A stretch of DNA of 64,000 bases from Raffaelea ambrosiae (Eukaryota; Ascomycota; Sordariomycetes; Ophiostomatales; Ophiostomataceae), in the NCBI GenBank assembly GCA_002778195.1, contig PCDI01000018.1, positions 445,283 to 509,282 of the forward strand. The letters run 5' to 3'. The notes beneath the pieces were generated by a model. The model saw nothing but the letters and a program-made list of their open reading frames with translations, was not told the DNA's origin and made no database searches. Positions within the stretch are counted from its first letter, which is position 1. Each line of letters begins with the position of its first letter. The position numbers were made by a program, and so were the translations under genes. Shown here one piece after another: positions 56,201 to 64,000 of this stretch.

Positions 56201-59022
56201 TGGTTCTTGATGCGCGCCACGACCATCTTGAGGAACTCCTTCTCCTGCGACATGACGGGCTCGAGGCTCATAAACTGGTGCTGCTGCTGCCTCTGGTACT
56301 CGATGGGGAAGGAGATGATGAGGATGCGCGGGTGCGAGATCCGCCGCGGCATGCTTTTGAGGGCCAGGTTCTTGGTGAAGATGACGCCCGACACGTAGCT
56401 GCTGTCGCTCGGCTTGCCGCCGGGGATCTTTTTCAGCTTGACGTAGTGCCGGATGTCCATGCGGTCGCCTTCGCCCGTGTCCGGGTCGACGTCCTCGGCG
56501 CACTTCCGCAGGATCGGCACGAGAGCCTTTTCCCAGGCGGCCGAGTTGGGGATGCAGGCGTCGTCCAAGAGCTGCCGGAAGAGCCGCCGGGTGTGCTTCA
56601 TGCTGGCCCCGCTCAGCTTCGACCGGGCCGACTTGGCCGAGGCCGGCCTTGTCGGCTTCACGCCCTCGAGGCCGCCGGTCGAATCGAAGATGCCCAGGGC
56701 CTCGCTCGACATGGCCGGGCCCTTGAAGCCGCCCACCTTGGTGCGCGGCGAGCGGAGGTGGTGCTGGCTCGCCGGCCCGCTCGCGGAGCTCATATTTCGG
56801 CGCCGGGCCGGCGTGCGCGAATGGCTGATCACGCTGGGCGAGCCGCCGCCATCGTCGACGCCCCTGCTCGTGAAGCTGAGGCCGCTGATGCTCTTCTCGC
56901 CGCGCGGCCGGTGCTTCCGGCCGGCGTTGAGGAACGGCCCAAAGTTGGGCTTGTCTGGGTCCAGGCTCGACGCGAGGTCGTTGCTGGCCAGCGTGGCAAA
57001 TATGCTCATCTGCTCGTCGCCGCTGGACTCGTCCGACATGTACGGCGCCAGCTCCGGGTCGATGATGTTGTCGTCGTGGAAGGCCGGCAGCTTCGACTTG
57101 CGGGCCATCTCGTCCGCTATGTCCTTGCGGAACGGCACCCGCTCCTCCGAGGTCGGCTTCAGGTTCCACATGAAGTTGTGCTTGGAGTGGTGGCGCATGT
57201 GGCCCGCGGACGGCGGCCGGGCCGGCACCATGGACTTGAGCGAGCGCGACGAGCTGGGCCGGCTGAGCTGCGGCGCCGCGTCGATCTCCAGAATGGCCGA
57301 GTTTCGGTTGGAGGGGTCTCCGATCCGCCGCGTGGCAGGAATGGCCATCATGGGCGTGGTGGTCGTGCGGTCCTCGCCGGCCTCGTCGCCGGTCCGGTCC
57401 GGCGTGCCGCTGCCGTCTTCGGATTTCGGCCGCAGCATGACAGTCGATGGCGGTCTCGCTGCGTTGGAACGAAGCAGCGACGTCAGACGGGGGTCGTCCT
57501 CCGAGTCCGACCCGCTGTCGTCGCGCCGGTTGATGATGTCCAGGCAGGTCTTGCACACCCGGAGATTGCCCGGAACGCCGAATTTCTGGCCGGATATGGT
57601 GGACGTGCACTTGGCATCGAAGATCCACCCGCACGTCCGGCAGTGGTGCTTGCGTCGGAAGGCCGAGAAGGGGTCGCCGCAGAGAAAGCACTCTTTGCAC
57701 GTCTCGTCGGCCATCCAGAACTCCTTGCTGAGCACCTGCTTGCGCATGTGCTCGAGCCGTGCGTTGACCATCTCGGGCGCCCCCTCGTTGATGGTGGTCC
57801 CCGGTATCCGCATCTTGCCGGACTGCAGCTGCTCGGGCCGCTCGTCGTGCGCAAACGACTCGTGGTACACCGAGCCGTGGGCCGACATGCTGATGGGGCT
57901 GGCCTCGGCGATGCTCGTCTCCGTGACCACCGACGGCGAGCGCTTGCCCACGGATGCGCTGGCAATGCTCAGGCGGTCGATGACGAGCGGCTTCTTGGCT
58001 TCTTCGCGCAACGACCGAGCGCTCGGCTCTGGTCCTGCTGCAAGAGCGGGGTGGTAGGGCGGCATGCCCTTCACGGGGCTCCGGAGCGCCTCCGACGGCC
58101 CGTCCATGGCCTGGCTGTCGTCTCGTCGGGACAGCAAAGCCGCCGTGGTGATGTCGGCGAGTCCGTTGCCCTTTCGCTCGGGTGCCGGGTCGTACATGCT
58201 GGAGCCGGCCGACAAGGTGGAGGAGGCGTGGAGGGACGCCTCGTTGGGCCTCGAGACCCGCCGGGCCGTTGACAGGCCCGCGAGATCGTCGGCCGTCCGG
58301 GACGACGCCCGCGCGCTGTTGTCCTGGTAGATGCCAACGGCACCCGATGCGTTGGCCGTGTCGACCACCGCGGACGCAGGCGCTCGGCTCAGCTTCTGGA
58401 GCGCCTGGCCGGCCGAAGAGGGCTTCGCAGCGGCCATGGACGTCGACAGAGCAGCCACGGCAGGCGTCTTGGCCAAGGACGGCACCTGCACAAAGCCGTC
58501 GACCATGCCGCCGGACGAGGAGGTGGCCGACGTGCCGGGGAAGTCGGACGACGAGGTCGAGTTGAAGGTCGAGCTGGTGGCGCCGCTATCGCCGCGGGGG
58601 AGGCTGGCAACCGACGACTTGGCCCGCGTATGGCTCGCCCGCGTATGGCTCGCCCGCGACGACGGCGTGCCCTCCTGGCTGTCGGCCGCCTCCTGCTCGG
58701 GCGCCGCCGTCGCCTGCTTGCCGCCGCCCACCCCAACAGCTACCTTCAGCCTCGAGTAGAACCCGCTCAGTCCCTGCTGGCTCGTGGCGCCTTTGGGCTC
58801 TACCACCGGGGCAGCGGCCGTCGGCGGCGGGCCGAAATCGTTGAACGTCGTCAGCACGTCGGGCTGGCTGGCAGAGTTGTGGATCTTGTCCAGCGCCATG
58901 GCCAGCTGCTCCTTGTCGACGCGTGGAGACATCGGCTGGCTGGCGATGGAGTCTCTTCGTGATCGCCGATCGAACGTCGACGACACCGTGGCGGGCGACG
59001 CTGGCGTCTTCGTGGACGACAT
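50392..59022 (-). CDS. FAB1: 1-phosphatidylinositol-3-phosphate 5-kinase FAB1
   Basis: A main exon 50708-59022 and a terminal exon 50392-50491 give 2804 aa. Without splicing the frame ends at TAA inside the donor gtaaga; splicing to the acceptor after TACTAAC adds YILQAPNCWHLFG ... RARFEADV, the expected Fab1 tail. Domains: FYVE zinc finger at about 436-500 (ECFLCGDPF, RRKHHCRTCG), Cpn60/TCP1-like domain about 810-1075, Cys-rich Fab1 region about 1330-1545, and PIPK kinase about 2290-2804 with KFDLKGS, MDYSLMV and IIDCIRTYTWD. It makes PI(3,5)P2 on endosome/vacuole membranes, controlling vacuole size and sorting. Between 1600 and 2290 lies a long Thr/Ala/Pro-rich disordered insert, and an acidic Asp-run insert near 2360 sits inside the kinase domain. 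The gene is convergent with nothing and divergent from the gene at 60166. Confidence 0.95.
50521..50700. repeat. TCTCCTCTCC microsatellite inside the last FAB1 intron
   Basis: Nearly pure repeats of TCTCCTCTCC/TCTTCTCC on both sides of an unresolved gap. It fills most of the intron that separates the two FAB1 exons. Confidence 0.95.
50566..50650. other. assembly gap (85 N) in a microsatellite
   Basis: Unknown bases lie within the TCTCCTCTCC array, so the true repeat length is unknown. Confidence 0.98.
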
Positions 59023-60165
59023 GGCGCTGGGTCGTGTTTCTGTAGCTGCAGCTGGTGCAGTTGGTGGCTATGGTATCCCGGTCCCCAGCCGGGATGTGCG
59101 TGCGTCGAAGTATCGCGAGAAAGTCGATGGGAATGCCCGAGAAAAGGAGCTTCGACAGCTCAAGAGAGCGGACGGGTCGGTTCAAGGAGCAGAAGTCGGC
59201 CAGAAGCCTCCTACAGGACCTAGACTGCTGGGAACTCAGACTTGCATGGCTGAGGAAGGCCTGTGAAACGTAGTTGTGCTGTTTCTGGGTCGGTGGCGTC
59301 GGGGGAGGGGGCGGGAATGTCTTGTTCGGCACAGCTGCTCGGCGATCTAAATCGAAAGTTGGGAGGAATAACAAATATTAAGCGACCAGCGATTTCGGCC
59401 GTTGTCAGTTGGGTGGTGTTGCTTGCCCAGATGGGTCGCAGTAGAGTATCAAAAAAAGACCATCGTAGAGTAGATGACGAGGGCGGCAAAATAGTGGTCG
59501 CTGAGAGTGGCAAATATGCAGAAAATAAGGCGGGAATGCAGCGTGGAAGCCTCGTTGAAAGCTGAGACGCATGGAGAAAAGGGCGCTTTGGTCACGCTGT
59601 GATATCGTCACTGCCTGGAGCAAGACGCGGGGCGCGCTGAGCAGTCAGGAATATTTGGTATTTGTGTATCTATACTTGGGACCCCATACTGTTTTGCTAG
59701 CGTCTCCTGTACCTCTACAGCTACTTACAGGGACTTGCTGCAAGCTTCCAGGTGGCGACTGATAAGCACTGTGGAGCTATCTTGCTTGTACCTCCCATGT
59801 ACCTCTCTCTAATCGCCGTTTATTGTCCACGTGACGGGGCGTCCACGCCATTCGAGGAGATCTATCGCGACACGACGCGCCACTTCACCTCGACCGTACT
59901 TTCGACACACGCACTGTTGACCTCAACCTCGAGGGCCATCTTGTATATGATGCTCTAGGCAAATGCGTACTCCCGTGTTTGGGTGTGCTCACAGCCGTGC
60001 CAGACACCGCATCCATCTTTGCCCCTATGTCTGAAGAGGACATTGGCACTCTCTCTGCCTGGGCAAGCTTCTCTATGAAGGACGAGTGATCCGCACTTCC
60101 TCGAGATCCAGAATTCGAGATAATCCCCGTCAAAACTGACGGGCGGAACTGGCCGAGGCTCCTCT
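59023..60165. promoter_or_regulatory. divergent promoter region of FAB1 and the 60166 gene
   Basis: About 1.1 kb between two divergent start codons. Both promoters should lie here. Short frames (for example 59752-59958) have no support, and no named regulatory element was recognised. Confidence 0.5.
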
Positions 60166-63100
60166 ATGGATGTGCTTCCAACAACCGAGCCGATCCCGCC
60201 ACCCAAGGCGAAGAGCGGCCAGGTCAAACGGAGCGCCGTCCACATCTCCAAAGCCCAGAAGGATCTGCTCAGCAAGGACGACGCATGGTACGAGAGCATC
60301 AGGAGCAGTGGCAGGGCCGCTGAGTTTGTGCCCGGCTATGTGTTGCGGGAGATCAAGAGCCACAGCTCGCCAGAGACGCCGCGCAAATCCGCACCGCCGC
60401 AAGCGACACCAACAGCCCCGACTGAAGACAAATCCACGATCACGCCGAAACCAACCGAGCAGGCGACTCCTCTGTCGTTGACACAGCGGACGACGAACTT
60501 TGCGAACTCCGTTGCGAAAAGCATTACCTCGTTGTCGCAGAGACGACCTGCCACGCAAGACTCTGAAAATGCGACCCCGGCACCCAAGCCACTCGCGGAG
60601 CCACCGGCTACCCAACCGACTACCCAACCGCGATCCTCACCCCTCAACACACAGAAGTCACCAGCAGGATCTCCTCTTCTGTCACAGAGGATGATTAGTC
60701 TGTCCCCAGTAGCCTCAGAACCTCCGCAGCCTCTACAGCCATCACAACCACAACCGTCACAACCACAGCCACAGCCACAGCCGCCACAGCCGCCACAACC
60801 CCAACCACAACTATCTACGCCTGTCAGAGTCGGCACCACACAACAACCGGCCCCGTATTACTCTCCCGACTGGCCCGCCACGTCCGATATAGAACACGAA
60901 GAAATTGAGAGCCAGGTGGAAGTTGGGGAGACTCCTCAGTCCCTGCGCACTGCAACTGAGCCCGCCCCGCCAACCGGTTGGTCACCTGTGCCACAGACCA
61001 CGCCTCGCGAGTCTCGGGCGGTGCCAGTCATCGAGACGAGCAGTCCAGGCGACGAACATGAGACCCAGGAGCCGGTGGCGCTCGGCGCAGACCTGCCACA
61101 ACAGCCTCATGTTCTGTCCCGGCAGAACATTCACATTCAGCAGAGCCCAACGGACCGGAAGCCGTCCCAACCAAACAAATGGCGGCGGTCAGAGAGCCGG
61201 ACAGCCTCCATGATCACGGCCCCTGAGGCACTACCACCAAGCGGCGTCATCCCGAGCACGCTCCATGACGCAGACAACGCCACCCATCAGGTCCAGCTGC
61301 AGCCACGGCCGCAGCCAAGACGGCATCTTATGAAGCAGCCCGTCTTCCCAGATCTGGACCGGCTACGGACGAACGCTCCACCACCGGGTGCAGGGATCGA
61401 CACCAGTTCCAAGCGCTTTCCACACCCGAGGGTGGACACGCCCATCTCAGCAGTGCAAGACGAGCCGACCAGCGACAATGAGCCGATAACACCGTTTAGC
61501 CAGCGGTCCCGCTCATATAGTATGCAGGCGGACAGACGACATGGCCATTTTCTCGGTCTGACAGACGGTACCCAAGACAGCGACCGCCACAGCATTCGAC
61601 ACACCGTTGAGCACAGCATCTCCATGAGCTCTGAGCCAGCCAGCGACCTCCGAAGTAGTGAGGCCAGCACGGTGCGGAGGCGCCGGCACCAGCACCAGCA
61701 CCAGCACCAGCAACAGCAGGCACAGGAGCAGGAGCAGGAGAAGGCGCAGAAGAAGCAGACGCCCGAGGTGTGCACGTGGCCGCTGCCCTTTGAGGCTTTC
61801 CAGTCTGCTTACCCCGACTACACCGGCGACCTGGAGGATTTCCTGCGGGCGTGTTTCTGTATCCAGGAATTTGCCAAGACGGACTCGCTGGCGAAGTATC
61901 TCTATGACGACATCATCCGGGCGTACGTCGAGTTTATTTCCTACATACAGGCAGACATGTCAGACCGGCCACTGAATTTGCTGAAATGGTACAACGTCAA
62001 TGCAGATGGACTGAAGTATGACAAACGGGTGGTGACCAAGGAGAATTTGCCGGCCATCCTAGCTGTCTATCCCGACAAGGTCAATTCGATCCGGCAGATC
62101 ACCAACAGCCAGGGAGACCAAGCTCAGGAAGCCCGTGCAGAAGGACGGGTAGAAGCAGGACCAGCAGACCAGCCGGCAGAAGAGGCAGAAGAGGCAGAAG
62201 AGGCAGAAGAGGCAGAAGAGGCAGAAGAGGCGGAAGAGGCAGATGTGGTGGAAGAACCAGCACACTCGGATCATATGTCTTCCCATCCCGATGCCAACTC
62301 TCTGATGATGCGCCTGGCGCGGAATGAACTGAGCCCGCCGTCTAACACCATGGCACATCTGCAAGGCTCCAACAGCACGGGCGACAGTTCGTGGCACCAC
62401 GGCCAGCCGAGCAGCCAGCCTAATGGCTTTTTGGATCAGGGCTTGGCTGGTGACAGCCAGAGCCAGAGTCAGAGCCAGTCGAACCGCCCCCAGGTATCGG
62501 GCAGCTCGTCGGGTGATGTGGAGCTGCGGCTGCCGAGTTCGGTCATGCCCACAGCCGACGTCCCGGCGGAATTCCGTGGCAACAAGAAGGACTACATGCT
62601 GTTTCTTTTGGAGGAAGAGCAAGACGTGCGGGCCAACCGAGTGCGCGACGAGTCTGTCGCCACGCCCAAAAGAACGACGACGACACCTAGAGCGGCTACA
62701 TCCGCAAAAATCACAACAGCAGCCCAAAAGTCGACCGCTGCAACAACACGGAAGCGAAGCCGTGAGGAGGAGACCACACCGGTGACAGGAGCCTTTGCAA
62801 GCAAACGATACGCTGCGGCGACAACGACTGGACATGGCGCCGAGCAAACGGCCGTGATAGAGCGCCCGCGGCCGGAGAGACGGCCAGAACGTCTGCCAGC
62901 AGTACAGCCGCGGGGACTGCGCTCCCCGTTTGTCAACGACATTGATGATGAGGATGAAGATGAGGACGACGACGACGGCGGCGGCGCCTTTGAAGATTCC
63001 ATTCTGAGCGTCCAGTCGGCCCAAGAGGTCCGACCGCGGCCGGTGCGGGTGCGCGAGACCGACGACAAACGCCGTCGGATGACCATTGCGACGACCGACC

Positions 63101-63276
63101 GGGTGGCCACGCCGCCGCCACCGCCAGCCGTGAAGAAGTCGCCAGGCAAGGCGGAAACAAGACCGAAGAAGCTCGAGAAGAGTGCAGCTCAGAGGAAGAA
63201 GGACAGGATGGAGGCGCGCAGCCGGCGGTTTGCCGCGTTTCTGGCGCAGTCGGCAGACTTGCCAAAAAAGGTGTGA
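60166..63276 (+). CDS. large mostly disordered fungal protein with one conserved central region; function unknown
   Basis: Single-exon frame of 1036 aa from the ATG at 60166. An N-terminal helical block (about residues 25-62, LLSKDDAWYESIRSSGRAA, VPGYVLREIK) precedes about 460 residues of Pro/Gln/Ser-rich disorder with Pro-Gln repeats and a His-Gln run. The best-ordered part is about 535-645: WPLPFEAFQSAYPDYTGDL, FLRACFCIQEFAKTD, YLYDDIIRAYVEFISYIQ, LLKWYNVNADG. Then come a Glu-Glu-Ala repeat (about 671-695), a short conserved-looking motif near 808 (KKDYMLFLLEEEQDVR) and a basic C terminus. This layout recalls fungal chromatin or telomere-associated scaffolds, but I cannot name a family. No signal peptide or membrane segment; nuclear location is inference from the basic tail. 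Confidence 0.75.
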   Translation: MDVLPTTEPIPPPKAKSGQVKRSAVHISKAQKDLLSKDDAWYESIRSSGRAAEFVPGYVLREIKSHSSPETPRKSAPPQATPTAPTEDKSTITPKPTEQATPLSLTQRTTNFANSVAKSITSLSQRRPATQDSENATPAPKPLAEPPATQPTTQPRSSPLNTQKSPAGSPLLSQRMISLSPVASEPPQPLQPSQPQPSQPQPQPQPPQPPQPQPQLSTPVRVGTTQQPAPYYSPDWPATSDIEHEEIESQVEVGETPQSLRTATEPAPPTGWSPVPQTTPRESRAVPVIETSSPGDEHETQEPVALGADLPQQPHVLSRQNIHIQQSPTDRKPSQPNKWRRSESRTASMITAPEALPPSGVIPSTLHDADNATHQVQLQPRPQPRRHLMKQPVFPDLDRLRTNAPPPGAGIDTSSKRFPHPRVDTPISAVQDEPTSDNEPITPFSQRSRSYSMQADRRHGHFLGLTDGTQDSDRHSIRHTVEHSISMSSEPASDLRSSEASTVRRRRHQHQHQHQQQQAQEQEQEKAQKKQTPEVCTWPLPFEAFQSAYPDYTGDLEDFLRACFCIQEFAKTDSLAKYLYDDIIRAYVEFISYIQADMSDRPLNLLKWYNVNADGLKYDKRVVTKENLPAILAVYPDKVNSIRQITNSQGDQAQEARAEGRVEAGPADQPAEEAEEAEEAEEAEEAEEAEEADVVEEPAHSDHMSSHPDANSLMMRLARNELSPPSNTMAHLQGSNSTGDSSWHHGQPSSQPNGFLDQGLAGDSQSQSQSQSNRPQVSGSSSGDVELRLPSSVMPTADVPAEFRGNKKDYMLFLLEEEQDVRANRVRDESVATPKRTTTTPRAATSAKITTAAQKSTAATTRKRSREEETTPVTGAFASKRYAAATTTGHGAEQTAVIERPRPERRPERLPAVQPRGLRSPFVNDIDDEDEDEDDDDGGGAFEDSILSVQSAQEVRPRPVRVRETDDKRRRMTIATTDRVATPPPPPAVKKSPGKAETRPKKLEKSAAQRKKDRMEARSRRFAAFLAQSADLPKKV

Positions 63277-64000
63277 TGGAAGGGAAAGGCAAGGGGGGAG
63301 AGATTCACGGGAAGGAAGCAACAGGACAAAACTCGTATTACAGCAAATGGCGTCTGGAATGGTTGAGATTTTATGCGTATCTATGTATTCTATATTTTGG
63401 CGAATTCCACGAGTATTTCTTCCCAAGACAAACAAGAAAAAGCTCTCCCCGCGTGACACGATGTGTAGGAGAATTGTCGCTCTGCAAGTGCCAACTCGGG
63501 AGGAGACCTGGACTGTATCAAAGGAACTGTTCACGATTTCCAAGAGTCGGGTTCAAACACGGTTTCTACGTCCAGCTCCTGGCAGACTTTCCCACCCTCC
63601 AGAGTCTGTCGTCCGTCTATTTCCCGTCCTACCAAATGCGGCTGTACCTGATCGACTTCCTGCATGATATTTCGATAGATGCTTGCCAAGACCGTCTGCA
63701 TGGCCGTCCTCGTAGAACTCTTCATGTTCTTGCAGTGGAGGAAGCGATCGCTCCAAGTCCTTGCCATGTTTGTCCATCAGGCTCGGATGCCGGCCACACC
63801 TTTCCAGTGGCAAATGAGGAGCATGTAAGCAAGCCGTTGTGCGCATGTGCTCGTTTCGATAAACACGCTCGATGACCCGGCGCGATTCCTCGCAGGCTGT
63901 CCATGGTCTCCCGTCGTCCTTGAGATCGGCAGCAGCAGGTGGATGGCCGCTCCGCACCCTGAGCTCCGTAGGCAAACGTTGATTTATAGAAATACAATAA
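63277..64000. other. 3' flank and unresolved right edge
   Basis: About 720 bases to the window end. On the minus strand two overlapping frames look somewhat protein-like (63553-63975, with GRPWTACEESRRVIERVYRN, and 63531-63767, with LASIYRNIMQEVDQVQPHLV) but no splice path joins them. They may be the end of a gene that lies mainly outside the window, or a relic. Confidence 0.3.

Noticed and set aside
53522..57700. 1392-aa minus-strand frame overlapping FAB1
   Set aside because: Same strand but shifted phase; Ala/Gly/Arg/Pro-rich composition with no motifs. Shadow of FAB1.
54160..58272. 1370-aa open frame on the plus strand
   Set aside because: It is antisense to FAB1, whose FYVE, chaperonin-like and kinase motifs are unmistakable on the minus strand; GC-rich third positions keep the antisense frame open.
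63553..63975. 140-aa minus-strand frame at the right edge
   Set aside because: Partly protein-like but overlapped by another equally plausible frame and without splice continuity; kept only as an unresolved region.

Overview
The window is nuclear DNA of a filamentous ascomycete, most likely a sordariomycete; the genus cannot be fixed from sequence alone. Evidence: short GT-AG introns (about 50-210 nt) with CTAAC-type branch points, strongly GC-biased coding exons beside less GC-rich intergenic DNA, CT-rich leaders before start codons, many low-complexity expansions in proteins, and a typical Pezizomycotina gene set. Two runs of N (260 and 85 nt) show it is a draft scaffold.

Layout. 1-10.9 kb is gene-dense: a cut-off minus-strand gene (possibly amidoligase-like), a conserved protein with a myristoylation-type N terminus and a C-terminal helix-turn-helix-like segment, a GH36 raffinose-synthase/alpha-galactosidase-like enzyme, an atypical NAD(P)-binding epimerase with micro-exons, and a G1/S cyclin. 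From 10.9 to 32.2 kb no gene is recognisable: about 21 kb of lower-GC DNA with homopolymers, small tandem repeats, a recurring short palindrome and an assembly gap. From 32.2 to 43.2 kb come a 1411-aa orphan gene, the beta subunit of the mitochondrial processing peptidase, a small two-helix membrane protein, and a choline/GABA-type amine permease with the same minisatellite in an intron and in its upstream region. 43.2-47.2 kb is gene-poor and holds a probable degenerate gene. 47.2-63.3 kb carries nicotinate phosphoribosyltransferase (NAD salvage), the very long PI3P 5-kinase FAB1, and a divergently transcribed disordered protein with one conserved central region.

The genes are unrelated housekeeping or orphan loci; there is no biosynthetic cluster, no transposon and no CRISPR array. 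Gene models were spliced by eye from reading frame, splice signals and family continuity. The most unusual features are the 21-kb gene desert upstream of the cyclin, the dispersed palindrome, the orphan gene at the edge of the desert with 37-bp repeats before its start, and the terminal FAB1 exon hidden behind a microsatellite intron with an assembly gap.
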